NCBI GenBank assembly: GCA_009809945.1
Contig: WTPW01001077.1
Coordinates: 324,434 to 388,433 of the forward strand
Direction: 5' to 3'
DNA: 64,000 bases
DNA from: Gigaspora margarita
Lineage: Eukaryota; Glomeromycota; Glomeromycetes; Diversisporales; Gigasporaceae
Below are positions 12,890 to 26,163 of this stretch, one piece after another. Each line of letters begins with the position of its first letter. The stretch's first letter is position 1. Below the pieces are notes generated by a model. The model did not search any database. It was given only the letters and a program-made list of their open reading frames with translations, and was not told the DNA's origin. Made by a program: the position numbers and the translations under genes.

Positions 12890-14870
12890 AAAATGAAGAA
12901 ACATTAGTACTGTATATATAATATAATTTAAAAAAAAACTAATTTTCATGGCATGCCCGTTTTAGCTACGATCCATATGTTCATAAAGTACTACGTTCGT
13001 TTTAAAAAAAAAGGTAAGAACATTAGATATATATAAAAAAAAAAGAAAAGAAAAACTACCATGCTCCACCCATTCTATCCTGTAAAAAAGTAGCACATGT
13101 GATATCCATGTTATTACGGGTATACGCGTGAATTTTGGACTGCAAATGGACTGGATTTTGCAGCAGTTTACTAAGCTAAAATATATGTATTTTGGCACAT
13201 TCACCTGTAAATTTTGAACAGTAAATGGACCAGATTTTGCAGCAGTTCACTAATCCAAAATCCACAGAATTTGGCACAGATTTTTGGTACATTTTTTTAT
13301 GGAAATTGCTGTGAAGGAACGATTTGTGGGCTGTGATTTGCACGTGAAATTTTTTGTAGAGGCATGTAATGGTTGTTTTTTCTGTGCTATTTTGGATTGT
13401 ACCATGTGCCACTTTTCTTACAGGGCTAGCTATATTCCATATGTTCATCTAAAGTATACATTTGTTATAAAAAAAAAGGAAAGAATCAAAAATGTTAATG
13501 TTAGATATATAATACAAAAAACAAAAAAAGAAAAGAAAAGAAAAAAAACTAACTAGCATGCTACGCCCGTTCTAGCTACGTTTCATACGTTTGTTTAAAA
13601 TACTACGTTTGTTTTAAAAAAAAGAAGAACATTAGATATATATAAAAAAGAAAAAAAAGAAAAAAAAAACTAACTTACATGTTACGCTAGTTTTATCTAC
13701 ATTTATAAATTCGTAAAGTATTATTCGTTCTAAAAAAAAAAAAGAACGTTAGATATATACATAAAAAAAAATCACTAACATGCTACGACCCTTCTAGTGA
13801 TATTTGTCTAAAGTATGTACTATGTTTGTTCTAAAAAAAAAGAAGTTAGATACATATAAAAAAAAAACTAACATGCTACGCCCAAATTATTATGTTTGTT
13901 CTAAAAAAAAGAACATTAGATAATAATATATATATATATAAAAAACAGAAAAAAAACTAATGTGTTATGCCTGTTCTAGCTATATTCCATATGTTCGACT
14001 AAAGTATTACGTTCATTTTAAAAAAAAAAGAATGTTAGATATATATATATATAAAAAATAAAAAAAAATAAAAAAAAATAGAAACTAACTTTCGCACTAT
14101 GCCTGTTTTAGCTATGTTCCATATGTTTGTAAAGTACTACGTTCATTTTAAAAAAGAGAGTAAGAACTTTAGATATATAAGTTATATATAAAAAAAAAAA
14201 GAAAAAAAAAAAACTAAATTTCGTGCTATGTAAAGTACTTCGTTTGTTCATTACATATAAATATACAAAAAAAAATCTAACTAATATGCTACACTCATTT
14301 TAGCCACATTCCATATGTTTGTCTAAAGTACTACATTCGTTCTAAAAAAAAAAGAACGTTAATATTAGATATATAACATAAAAAAAAAACTAATGTGTTA
14401 CGCCCATTCTTGCTATGTTCATTAAAGTACTACGTTCATTCTAAAAAAAAGAACATTAGATATATATATATATATAAAAAAAAGAAAAAAAAAGAAAAAT
14501 TAACTAATGTGCTACTCCCTATTCTATACGTTCATCTAAAGTACTATATTTATTCAAAAAAAAGAACGTTAATATTAGATATATAATATCAGATATAAGA
14601 AAAAAAGAAAAAGAAAAAAAACTAAAGTGTTACGTCCATTCTATTTACGTTTGTCTAAAGACTATGCTCGTTCTAAAAAAAATTATGTTAGATATATATA
14701 ATAATAATAATAAAAAATTAATGTGCTACACTCATTCTAGCTATGTTCTATACATTCACCTAAAGAAAAAAAATAAGAACATTAGTATTATAATAAAAAA
14801 AAATAACATGTCAAAAAAGAACGGCCAATGCCTTTATATGAATGTCAAGACTTCTAGCGACGGATAGTTC
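12890..14870. repeat. Degenerate minisatellite array with CTACGTTCGTT and AAAAAAGAACGTTAGATATATA words
   Basis: About a dozen degenerate units of roughly 90-120 bp share the order: AACTAACATGCTACGCCC, TTCTAGCTATGTTCC, TAAAGTACTACGTTCG, an A-run, then GAACGTTAGATATATA. Between about 13080 and 13430 the array is interrupted by unrelated sequence that contains its own direct doublet (79-bp period, about 13126-13283, with ATTTTGCAGCAGTT). All open frames in the array are products of the repeats. Confidence 0.85.
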
Positions 14871-14894
14871 TAAAAAAAAATTAATTTTATTTAT

Positions 14895-16165
14895 ATGATT
14901 GTTAATCTTTAATGTGATTGGCTAATCATATAAGAGTTGCCATGGCTATCGAATTTATTACAACATTACTGATCATCTTATTTTAAATTTTCTCACAGCC
15001 TAATTACAATTTTATCAAAAATGGCAAAGTGCAATTGAATTTTTTTTTATTCTCATTATTAAGCAGTGCCATTTACTGTTTATGCGTTTGCTTGAGATCA
15101 TATATACAAAATGCTTTGAAACATTTGATTGACTTTTTTAGTCCAAATGTTTTACGATTTTTGGGAGTTGTTTAAGGGCGTTAATAAGAGATTTAAAAAT
15201 GATATAATAGTTACTTAAATATTATAATCATTAAAAATGATATAATAATTACATAATTACTCCCTGTGATAACTATCATAATCATCTTATGTATTATATT
15301 AGTTTCCCACGTTCAGGTCACATTTTTTGGGTACTACCAATTAATCAAAAACATTAAAGTGCACGGATTCAAAATTCCCACAAAAAATTTGTTGCAGCCA
15401 ATCAAAAACATTTAAACAAACAAATTCTAAATTAGATGTTATAAATAAAAGATAGATGATGTGTGTGTAATGAACAGAAATCAATTTTTTAAATTTTGAA
15501 AAATGCAAAGTGCATGTAATGATAAAAAGTTGATTTTTTTAATAACTGATTATTAATTCACATTAATAGAGCAATGACAAATTATTATAACATTGACATG
15601 TAAATGATCATATGTTGTTAATTTTCTCATGGTCTAATTACAGTTTTTGGACATAGCAAATCAAAAATGGCAAAGTGCAATATTGTATGACTATATGATT
15701 ATATAAATTTTCCTATATACTGGTCACATTTCTGAAAGATGACCAATCAAAAATGTTCAAACAGATGAACTTTACATCAATAACATAATGTGCACATGTA
15801 CTGAATTAATGTTATAATGTGCGCATAACAAACGAAAGTCAATTTTTTAAATTTCGAAAATGCAACAATCGAAAGTTGATTTTTTTTAATAGCTGATTAT
15901 TAATTCACATTAATAGATCAATGCCGAATTATTATAACTATCATATAAATGATCATATGTTGTTAATTTTCTCACAGTCTAATTATAGTTTTTGGACATA
16001 GCAAATCAAAAATGGCAAAGTGCAATATTGTATGACTGTATGATTATAAAACTTTTCCTACATACTGGTCACGTTTCTGAAAGATGACCAATTGAAAATG
16101 TTCAAACAGACAAACTTTACATCAATGACATAATGTGCACATGTACTGAATTATCCAATTAAATC
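14895..16165. repeat. Tandem duplication, 347-bp period, two good copies and a partial third
   Basis: The segments starting near 15528 and 15875 are similar over their length; TATTAATTCACATTAATAG begins at 15551 and 15898. Shared landmarks include GGCAAAGTGCAATATTGTATG and ATAATGTGCACATGTACTG. A more diverged part of the unit (TTTTCTCACAGCCTAATTAC) occurs at about 14990-15040. Similar words recur near 26870, so the unit belongs to a dispersed family. No coding content is seen. Confidence 0.8.
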
Positions 16166-18708
16166 AAGAATAAAAGACCAATTAGCGTGCAGATTTATGT
16201 CGATCAGAGTGCAAATTATTTTGATTGTTTTTAATAAAAATTGCTGTGATCTAATGTTTTCAAAATTTTTACAGGTCTCTGGTCAGGATCACACGGAAAT
16301 ACAGTGTATAGGCACGTAGTCAAGTAGCACATGCTATGGGTCAGGTTTGCTAGTGTATAGTTCGAGTTGACACAGAATTAGCAGAATGTTTTGATCTATA
16401 TACATGTGCCAATTTAACGTGAAATCACATAGCTATTTACTAAGCCAATTAACATGGGCTGATAGCATGTGAATAGAATGGGTAAGTAAATATAAATTTA
16501 TAGTCCATTTTTCAATAAACATTTTATGAAAAAAGGACTAGATAATAGTTGGAGTATATACACATCTGGAAACTAAATCAACTGCAATGTGTAAAATCTT
16601 GCAAGGAATCTTTTTCCTTAAGATATCTGCAGACTTACTTGCGAGTTTGTGAGATATTGCAACTTTTTTTTAAAAAAAAATCCAGTTGTAATTCTTTGCT
16701 CTTATTGTACTCTGTGAAATGAGCTGGCAAACATCACTTTAATACATACAACGTGCATATGCGTATTACCTAATGTGTGCTATTCTGTGTGATATGATAT
16801 ACATGCTACCCTATTACCATAGTGTCCGTGTCATTCCATAAAATGTGCTTATAAGTGCCACATAATCTTTACTATCCTGTGCACTTTCCTATACCATACT
16901 CCAAGCCACTTTTCATATAGAGACGAAGTACAAAATGAGGATTGAAAGTACGGCTGATGCTATGATATGTGCATTCTACTTCTACTTTTTTTTTGGCCAT
17001 CTCTGCAATGTGGCGTTCAACTTACATGCATAACAACTGGCAGAGTGCTACGTGCAACAACTTTGAAAAGAGAGGATTGTAAGCCAGTCACAGAGAAGCC
17101 AAATCATAATTGGGCAGTGAAAAGAACAAGTGGACAAGACAAGCGAAGTAAGAAAGCACTAAACTTTAAAATTTATGCCCAAATGTATCTTTTATAACTT
17201 CATTACCTCTTACCCACATGTCTATGATTTCAATCATATGAATATCTTTTAATCTCAATTAAATGCATTTCTATAATCTTAATAGCAACAAATCATATGC
17301 ATATCTATTGTCTTTCCATATTAGCCTTAATTCATATAAGCCAAAAAGGGTGATTCTTGTGATAATAACTCTAGCATGACTTTGTTAATGCATATGGCTA
17401 TTATTTTCGCTCAGATTTTTATTAAATGTGATATTATAAAGATACATATGGGAGTAGCATAGAGAATTGCTTTTTTTTCTTTTACTTTTTTTTTGTCAAT
17501 TGTTTACAACCCAACTTGGCTTTTATTGCATACTTATTGCACATGTCTTATGTAACAACCTGTGCTTTTTTCATTTACTTATTGGCATGGGATTGTTATG
17601 TTAGACACTGTGCAATAAATAGGTATTATATGAGTATGTTGAATAATCTATTACACACATGGGTTCATATTTAAATCCCGTGCCTTTGGCATGGAATATG
17701 AACCTATGTGTAACTGGGTTATTTACTACAACCCATACAATAACTATAATTTACCCTCTAACCTAGCATGCTGTGCAATTCTTTTTATAACTGCATTTAC
17801 TGACCTAGTTGTCATGAATTTTTCTGATACATTTTGAAAAAGTGGATCCACATTTCTCCTTGATCCCTTTTTTTGTAAATATTTGTATACCAGTCTTATC
17901 AGGCAATATGGAAACTTTGATATGTTTGATTGGAATAAACATTTTTTTGCAAACTAATCAGTGTTAATATGTTTATTCTGACCTAGCAGATTCCATTTTC
18001 TATTTTTAGATCCTCACCCATAAGTTGCAAAGTCCTGCAAGATGACACATTATACAGAGGCCTAAAGCTATCATTGCACAGTCACACTTTCAGATTAGGT
18101 TCAATATGCCAATAGGTAGTGGTCTACATAAATTTTTAGTGCTTCTACTAGTAATAGATCCTGTGGCCATGCTGCTTTATGATTTGTAGCTGCAAGCTTC
18201 ATTAGATTCTTGCAAGTATCTGAACATTAAAGTCTGTAGTTGGATCTAGGAGCCCTATTTTGAGATAGAAGTGGCTAATAGTAGTCAAATATATCTGTGG
18301 TTTTATATATTGTGACAGAATATCTATCCATACCAAAAAGAACAAAATAGACTTATAGTGAGCTAGCAATTGAGCCAAATCATGAACTCTACAAAAGTTG
18401 CAAATTTATTCTATAAACTTTGAGGTATTTTTATATGCTTTGTTTGGTGCTATATGCTTGTATGCCTTTGCTAGTAGTCTATTTAAAAATGAACTGTTGC
18501 TGCTCAGAATCCAATGTGAGGTTTTTCATAGTTCTGGCACTATATTTCCTTTTGGGCTTGGTTTGAAGCTTGTAATAGAACTGTGCTGGTTGATAAATTC
18601 TACTTCTTGTTAAAGAGCATTGGCTATCATAGTGCTGATATTATACTGTAATTATTATAGTCAATTGTGTATAGTAATCTATTCCATATTCAATTACTTT
18701 TTTGGGGA
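16166..18708. other. Unrecognised, less AT-rich region
   Basis: This 2.5-kb stretch is visibly richer in G and C than its neighbours and has fewer homopolymers. It contains only short broken frames on both strands (for example 16967-17197 and 18398-18613 plus). I recognise no domain. It could be an old, heavily mutated transposon or a non-coding transcript. Confidence 0.3.
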
Positions 18709-19203
18709 CACTTCAAGAAGAGTGAACCCAGTGATAATCATGAGTTGTGTCACCCTCGATATAATCACCTAAGAATTTTGAGTGGTCAGAAGAGCATAAA
18801 CAAAATCAGATGATACAGATCAATTACATAACAAACAACTAGTTTGTGTAACTATAATGTAAGCAATATCTATACATAAAAGACTTTCTAACTATCAATA
18901 TCAAAAATCTGACCCTAACCCTAACCCTAACCCTGAGATAAAAAATTTTTTTAGTGGTTTTATAGACGCTTTAAGATCATTGATCATAAATATCACCTGA
19001 TATTTGTTTACTTTTCTTGGCCAACTAACCCTAACCCTAACCATGAGGTAAAAATTTTTTTAGTGGTTTTATAAACGCTTAAAGATCATCAATCATAAAT
19101 GTCACCTGATATTTGTTTACTTTTATGGCCAATCAAAATTATATGTGATTATATCAAGGGTAATACAATTTGAAATCATCATTGGGTTCACTCTTCTTGA
19201 AAC
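18709..19203. mobile_element. TIR element with CTTCAAGAAGAGTGAACCCA arms and a duplicated telomere-like core
   Basis: The left arm (18709-18776) and the right arm (19141-19203) are inverted copies of each other over about 60 bp, sharing CAAGAAGAGTGAACCCA and GATATAATCAC. Between them lies a direct doublet with a 109-bp period, each half beginning with CCCTAACCC repeats followed by TTTTAGTGGTTTTATA. No transposase is present. Confidence 0.75.
18913..18934. repeat. Interstitial TTAGGG-type telomere repeats
   Basis: There are three and a half units of CCCTAA on the plus strand, with a shorter run (19025-19042) in the second half of the doublet. TTAGGG is the common fungal telomere repeat. Here it lies inside an inverted-repeat element, not at a chromosome end. 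Confidence 0.9.
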
Positions 19204-19329
19204 TACCTCTTTTTTGAATCAGGCCCAGAGAAGAACAAACATAATTGTTCACATTCTTACAACTTTGGATAAAGCAGTCTGTTGCTTCTGCTTCTGGGCA
19301 GTAAAAATGACTATTGAATCAGGCTAATT

Positions 19330-20200
19330 TTTTTGTTAATGACTTACCATTCAGTTTATTAAAATGCATTTGATTTATTTTACTTTTCTTAAAATTTGAA
19401 GAAAGAATGCTTAATTTCATCAAAAATTTAAAATTAAGTATTACTGCCTCAAATTTTAAAAAAAAATAAAATAAAATATATATAAAACTGTATTTTTTGT
19501 TATTAAACAAGTTTATATAGAAAAAAAATTAAAATAATTATAAAATTTAGAGATAATGCATTTTGTATAATTTATTAATAAAATTATTAAAAATGTTATA
19601 TTACCTAAAATTTTACTAATTGATCATAACTTATTGCACTAAGTAAACTCATTCACCATCAAAAATTACATTAAATTGGCATATTTTATTTTACTTATTT
19701 TAAAATTTAAAAAAAGGATACTTAATTTTGAAAATTTTTATCAAAAATTAAAACTAAGCATCTTTGTCCCAAATATTAAAAAAATAAAATAAAATATACC
19801 AAAAGATGTATTTTTTTATACTAAACAAGTTTACTTAGAGCAAAAAGTTAGAATTAATTAATAAAATTTAGAGAATAATAAAAATTTGGTATAATTTTAT
19901 TAATTAAATTATACAAATTTCTATAATTAATTCTAACTTTTGCCTTAAGTAAACTTGTTTTGCTCTAAAAAATAAATTATTTTGGTATATTTTATTTATT
20001 TTTCTTAAAGTTTGAGACAAAGATACCTAATTTTGAATTTTTGATAAAAATTTTCAAAATTAAGTATCCTTTCTTCAAATTTTAAAAAAAGTAAAATAAA
20101 ATATGCTAATTTGATATATTTGTTGATATTAAACAAGTTTACTTAGTGCAAGAAGATATAATAAATTAGTAAATTTTAAGTAAATAATATTTTTAATGAT
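19330..20200. repeat. Cluster of inverted and direct AT-rich repeats
   Basis: The words CAAGTTTACTTAG, AAATTTTAAAAAAA-AAAATAAAATAT and AAGTATCCTTTCTTCAAA recur in both orientations. A clear palindrome lies at about 19829-19958: CAAGTTTACTTAGAGCAAAA is mirrored by its reverse complement with a few changes. It is non-coding; the open frame 19319-19510 minus is a by-product. Confidence 0.7.
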
Positions 20201-21592
20201 TTTATTAATATAATTATACAAAATGCTATAATTTTCTAAATTTTACTAATTGATTCTAACTTTGTGTCTAGAAAACATGTGCATATATTATGAACCTTGA
20301 ACATGTTTATGAGCCTTGAACTAAATCTGAACTAAACTTTTTTAAATTTAAGTAGTGTTCTAAATTGATTTAAATTTTTTTCAATCAAACTTAGTTGTTG
20401 ATTAGTTGCAACTAATAGTCATATCTTTTCAATAAATTTGATTGATATAATAAATTATCACATGCTTTCTGTATTATTTCAAACCATTCTGATTGGCTAA
20501 AAATTCTATATCTTAAATTTATTATATAGATAACAACCAACAATTAGTTGGTTAAAAAATTTCCAATCGATTAGTCAACTAGTTGTCAACTAGTTGGTTT
20601 TTCAACTAACAATTTGGATCACTAAATTCAAGTTTAGTTCATATTCAAAAATTTTAAGTTTGTGTTTAGGTTCAGATTCAAAATTTTTTCATATTCATAT
20701 TTAGGTTCAGGTTTATTAAAATTAAACTTTAACTTCTATTAAACTAAACTGATCTAGAAACTCTAATTTAGTTACTATTATTTTATATCTAATTTGAACA
20801 TAATGTTAAAGAAAGAAATTAAAGAAGGATCAATTTATTTGATTTACTAATTCTACTACAAATTCTTTAATATTATATCAAATTTGTCCTAATATTTATA
20901 CAATAAAACATGAATTACTGTATGTTTCTGAAATAAGCTACCTTAAATATAAGTTACTCTTTGAGATTTTTAAAAAATCTTAAAAACCTGCTAGCAATTG
21001 CTATATATAAATGTCTAAATTTTACCAAGTAAAGAGCAAAGTGTTATTATATAAAGCTGTTTAGAACATTAAAATACACTTATAGTAAAAATTTTATATT
21101 ATTTGGACAATCTTTTATTAGTAAGTTCATTAGTAAGTTTTTAAAATTTTCAAAAAATTTAACAATTTAAAAATTAGCTATTCTACATGTTTTAAGAGAC
21201 TTTTTGCTCAAAAAGGTAGCTAACTATACAGTAATATAATAAACTGGTAAAAGAGATAAATAAATTATTTTAAATACTTCAATTGAAAAAAATATTTATA
21301 ACTAGTCATGTAATTAAAAAAATGCTAGTTAACCAAAGAGTGTCTAAAAAAAATTTTGAACTGAATAATTAAAAATGAAATAATATACCAAAAATTAGCA
21401 TTAGATTGCTCTAGGTTTCATAGTAATTGCAAAAAAAAAAATATTACTAGTAGTAACTACTTTGTAATGGGTAGGATAGGTTATAAAAAATAAATTTAAT
21501 TATAAAATTCATTAGTTATAAAAAAAAAAGTATTGTAACTTGATTTCTATTAAGAGTTACTATAAAAAATTTAGTTACAGAAATTAATCACT
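20201..21592. other. AT-rich intergenic DNA
   Basis: No gene was seen. Around 20390-20640 there is a patch rich in CAACTAGTTG-type words in both orientations, probably a short foldback repeat. Confidence 0.4.
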
Positions 21593-21600
21593 ATCCTAAT

Positions 21601-22273
21601 AGGACCCTGAACAATCTATGTAATGTTATATTTGAAAAATTGCTAATGGAGGCCATTTTTTTAAAAAGGTTATATTTGAAAAGTAGGTATTGGGTAAAAG
21701 GTTATATTTGAAAACAGGTAATGGGCAAAATGAGTATATTTGAAAGAATGGTAACAGGATAATTTTTTCAAATGTTATATTTGAAAAGTGGTAATAGATA
21801 TGGTGAGCATCAGTTATTTTTTATTTTTTATTTTTTTAGAGAGTGCCGGTTATATTTTTTTATTTTTAGAGAGTGTCAGGTACGGGAGGTTTTTTNNNNN
21901 NNNNNNNNNNNNNNNNNNNNNNNNNNNNNNNNNNNNNNNNNNNNNNNNNNNNNNNNNNNNNNNNNNNNNNNNNNNNNNNNNNNNNNNNNNNNNNNNNNNN
22001 NNNNNNNNNNNNNNNNNNNNNNNNNNNNNNNNNNNNNNNNNNNNNNNNNNNNNNNNNNNNNNNNNNNNNNNNNNNNNNNNNNNNNNNNNNNNNNGAGAAC
22101 ATTGGTTCAAAAATTTTTTTTTGAAAGCTTACATTTTGAAAATTGGTAAACGATACCAAAGTTGGTATCTGATATTTGAAATGTAGCTAATATATACCAA
22201 AGTAGAACCGCTAACAGAAAAAATGTTTACTATAATCCTCAAATATAACCTCTCATAGATTATTCGGGGTCCT
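21601..22273. mobile_element. hAT-like TIR element containing an assembly gap
   Basis: The ends AGGACCCTGAACAATCTATG and, in reverse complement, AGGACCCCGAATAATCTATG match with two differences. The flanks ATCCTAAT (21593-21600) and ATCCTAGT (22274-22281) agree at seven of eight positions, fitting an 8-bp target duplication. The left interior has four or five degenerate repeats of TTATATTTGAAAA-x-TGGTAATGG at 40-60 bp spacing. About 199 bases are N, so the interior is incomplete. Confidence 0.65.
21896..22094. other. Assembly gap (N run)
   Basis: A run of about 199 Ns lies inside a repeat-rich element. The open frames spanning it are artefacts. Confidence 1.
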
Positions 22274-22678
22274 ATCCTAGTAGTTAAAATAATTGACTTC
22301 TTTGTAGCTAGCTAAAGCAAAGTTGGAATTGTTGTAATTATCAAGTATTACTATAAAAATCCTGTTAAGAAATTTTATATTCCAATGGGCATAGTATATT
22401 GTTGAGTTATTTTGTATTAAAATTATTGTAATTTCTAATGCTTTTATATAAAAAAAAATATAGTTACAAATATAATATATAAAATTAATTTTCACAGATA
22501 TTTATTAATTTGTATTAAAATTATTGTGATCTCTATTAGATTACTATAAAAATTCTGTTATTTAACTTATACATTATTTGGTAACTGTAGTATGTGGTTA
22601 AATTAAATAAAGTTATTGCAATTACTATTATGAATTACTATAATAATTTTTCTAAACAACTTATTTGCTAATATATAC

Positions 22679-23016
22679 TAGGGTTCCACAATTTGATTTG
22701 ATCTTCAAATATTTGAATCAAAAATTTGATCAAATTCAAATTCAAATTTGACTATATTTGATTTGATCAAATTTAAATTTGGCCAAATTTGATTTGATTT
22801 GACAAATATTTGATTTGATCAAATTTAAATTTGGCCAAATTTGATTTGATTTGACAAATATTTGATTTGATTTGAAAATTACTATTAAAAATTAAAATTC
22901 AAATCAAATTCAAATCCAAATATTTTGATCAAATCAAATTCAAATCAGGGTCAATTTGATTTGATCAAATTCAAATTGACACAATATTTGATTTGATTTG
23001 AATTTGAGGAACCCTA
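22679..23016. mobile_element. hAT-like MITE (TAGGGTTCC ends, perfect 8-bp target duplication)
   Basis: The element runs from TAGGGTTCCACAA to TTTGAGGAACCCTA and is flanked by the perfect duplication ATATATAC at 22671-22678 and 23017-23024. The 338-bp interior is almost entirely made of the words AAATTTGATTTGA and CAAATCAAATTC, so it folds on itself extensively. An 8-bp duplication and TAGGG ends place it in the hAT superfamily. It is non-autonomous. Confidence 0.92.
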
Positions 23017-23849
23017 ATATATACATAGTGATTAAAATTTTGCTAGTTTGTATTGAAATTATAATAATTCTATTGTTAGTTACATAATTATTATTCTATT
23101 GGCCTCAATATATAGTTAAAGATCAAGTTAATTTGTATTAGAACTATTGTAATTTTTATTATGTTACTATAAAAAATTCTATTGCCAAACTTACTTTGCA
23201 TATAATGTAAAGCAAAAAATATGTTGTATATAGAACTTAGTTGCTGCTAAATGATCTTAGTATGTAGTTATAAGTTAACTGTATTAAAATTATATTATTG
23301 TAAAAATTTTTGTTACAAAACTCACTAGCTATTCCAATAATATAAAGAAGATAAAAGTAAGTTTGTATTGCAATTTCTATTATGAGCTATTGTAAAAATT
23401 CTGTTACAAAATTTGTATACTATTTTGGTAACAAATAAAAACTTAGTTAGTTATGTTTTATCATGAATTGCTATAAAAATCCTGTTACTTACTTGATGCA
23501 TAATATGTGGACTTGGTGCTACAAAAAGAGATAAACAAAAAATCTTCAAAAAATTAATTATTATATTATAAATATATAATAAATTATAAGAAAATACAAA
23601 ATTTAAAAAGCTATACTACAAAATTAATTATTAAACTGTTTTGAATTTTTTTTTTAAATTTCTCAGCCATATCACTGAGGCACTGTTGGCACTCTTTTTA
23701 TTAAAATCTTAAACTATTCCCATGCTAGTGTGGTAATGATTTTGTTAAGTCTATCAATTGATGTCCTGGGTCCTTGGCTTACGGTGTAGGACTCATTTTC
23801 ACCAGAAGCAAGTCTGCAGTTCCTAACTCACATGATCTGCTAGCCAGAT

Positions 23850-24320
23850 TGTTCTAATTCTATTTCTAGACTATTCACAACCAAATTGTATCAGAAGACC
23901 TATTTACTACCAGAGGTTTTAACCAAAACTGTCCTAATTTTTTTCAACCAGATTTAACCAGTTGACCTATTTACAACTAGAGGATTTAACCAGAACTGGT
24001 CAAGAGTTCTTTACAACTAGAATATATCCAGAAGACCCATTTACAACTAGAGGCTTTAACTATAACTGTTCTAATTTTCTTTAACTGGAATTTTGCCAGA
24101 AGTGTCCAACCTGTATTTGACCAGATTTCTACCAGAGGTATTCATTTCTTGATGTGGCTATACTATCAATTGTGGTCCTAGCATCCTAGTTTAGCGCATC
24201 TGTCTCATGACCTTGTACAGTTATTAATTTTGTCCTCCAGTAGTGCTTGAACTAGTGCAACCTTGCGACTAGAACGATTAGTGTCCTGGGAGCGCAACTA
24301 CTACACTATCAACCCGCAAG
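23850..24320 (-). mobile_element. tRNA-like SINE, copy 1
   Basis: Read on the minus strand from about 24320, it begins GGGTTGATAGTGTAGTAGTT. TAGTGTAGTAG fits the pol III A-box consensus, and about 60 bases later AGTTCAAGCA is close to a B-box. The body then carries repeated 30-50 bp units ending in ACCTATTTACAACTAGAGG (plus-strand view) with TTTAACCAGAACTG. A second copy in the opposite orientation lies at 33756-34168. The head-body layout is that of a tRNA-derived SINE; the 3' partner LINE is unknown. Confidence 0.75.
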
Positions 24321-24998
24321 ACCTGTTTTGAATTTTAAATAAAAATGTTCTAGATCTTATTTTAAATTGATATGTACAAAAAAAATATTTTTAAAAAATT
24401 GTAAATTTACTCTTTTTTGTAGCACAAGCTCATATGATTAAAGTTGTTAATTTGTAATAAAATTGTGATTTTTATCATAAATTACTATAAAAAATTTTGT
24501 TATAAAATTCTCTTACTATTTAGTGACTATAGTATATAATTAAAGTTGATTTAATTTGTATTAAAAGCATTGTTAGCTACTATAAAAAATTTTGTTACAA
24601 ACCTTACTCATTATTCTAATAATATGTAGTGTTAATCTATAGAAATTACTATAAAAACACAAAAGCAATTATAACTTTTGATCTAGTAATTAAATTTGAA
24701 TAAAACTACTACCATTTGAATTAGCTTGACAAGATGATTCCAATGAGTTATAAATATCTGAATATAACCACTAGGTGACAAGATTATAGAAACCAAAGAT
24801 CTATTCTTGGAGCTACAATCTGATTGTTAGGCAATTACTGCAGGCAAATTCAGTACATGTAAATCATTTAAAACATGTTATTACTACATATTTTATTTAT
24901 TTAACATATAATATTTATTTTATATATTTTGTTTATTCTATATTACTAAATATTTTATTAGTGTAGTTGCAGCATATATTATACATATAATAAATATA

Positions 24999-25340
24999 CA
25001 GTTAGACCTCCATAAATGCAACCTCCATAAATGCAATACCTCTCTAAATGCACATTTTTGTCTTGTCTGTAAGAAATTATCAGTGCTAAATGCACATTCT
25101 ATATTCTGTAAATGCACGTCCTTCCAAATAATTTTCTATATCATGCTACCTCTCTAAATGCACATAGCCAATCAAATTTTAGTATTTAAGGTAGGTTATA
25201 CAGTATTTAGTAGAAGTTAAACAAACTTGATGATCTAATCTTTAAAGCTGCAATTTAATTGGCTCTCCCTAAATGCAATACCCCCCTAAATGCATATTGT
25301 AGGCTTGTCTGTACAAGTTGCATTTATGGAGGTTTGACTA
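24999..25340. mobile_element. pogo/Tc1-mariner-like MITE (CAGTTAGACCTCC ends, TA duplication)
   Basis: The left end CAGTTAGACCTCCATAAATG and the right end, in reverse complement TAGTCAAACCTCCATAAATG, form the terminal repeats; TA flanks both sides (24997-24998, 25341-25342). Internally TAAATGCA is repeated. The ends resemble those of the element at 63041-63227. It is 342 bp long and has no transposase. Confidence 0.8.
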
Positions 25341-26163
25341 TAGTTCATTAAACTTGTATAAAAACAAAATGTATAAAAGCAGTCAATGTGGACCTCAAGT
25401 TCATTATCAAGTCTTCATACTCTTTCAAAATAAAATACAATTATTTACTACCTAAATTAAACAGTTATTAATATCCTCATATACTTTTAATTGTAGCCTC
25501 TTTTATAATTGCATCTTGCCTTAAATATACTTTGTTAAGTTTTGTAAAAACACAGTAACTTGTGAGGTTATACAAGGTATTTACTATCTATTGTTACTCT
25601 AGTTACCTACTATTTTTAAAATGTGGATATAGAATAACAGTAGCATGTAATTATAGAATAAATTATTATAGTTTATATTATTTTACTATAAAAAATCCTG
25701 CTATTGAACTTACTATTCTAGTAATGAAGGAAAAGTGAATCAGTTGATATTAGAATTATTGTAATTTCTATCTTGAAATACTATAAAAAATTCTGTTACA
25801 AACCTACTTGACAGATAATACATTCTAAGGTTGAGTTTGCATAGAAATTAGTATAGTTACTATCAAGAATTACTGTAAAAAATTCTTATACTAAACTTTT
25901 TTGCTATTTTAATAATCACAATATACAGTTAAAGTTGAGTTATTTCATGTTGGAATTATTACAGCTTCTATATCATTAGCACTAATTATAAATCTTACTA
26001 TACTGGTGATATACAGTATATGGCTCACTAGTACCTGTTATTAATGATATCTATAAATTATCTCAATTAACCTAATTTTAAAGGTATATAATGAATAATA
26101 TCAATTTTTTTAACTAATTATTAATTAATAAATCAATTACAAATTTATGACAAAATTGTTACC

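Larger units (their letters stand above)
22282..26000. repeat. Degenerate tandem array, unit roughly 115-145 bp, interrupted by MITEs and a SINE
   Basis: A unit of the form TTTGTATTAAAATTATTGTAA ... ATTACTATAAAAATTCTGTTAC ... TTACTxxCTATTxxxxTAAT ... ATATAGTTAAAGTTGA recurs many times across this stretch in the same orientation. The copies are strongly diverged. It is interrupted by at least three younger insertions (22679-23016, 23850-24320, 24999-25340). No coding sequence is present. Confidence 0.65.

Noticed and set aside
13176..13556. 90-codon frames on both strands
   Set aside because: They lie in the minisatellite and its 79-bp doublet and overlap each other on opposite strands.
21772..22186. 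Open frames of 83-132 codons
   Set aside because: They are formed by reading through an N gap.
24150..24320. A functional tRNA gene
   Set aside because: A and B boxes are recognisable, but no cloverleaf with a paired acceptor stem can be drawn and a long repeated body follows, so it is a SINE head.
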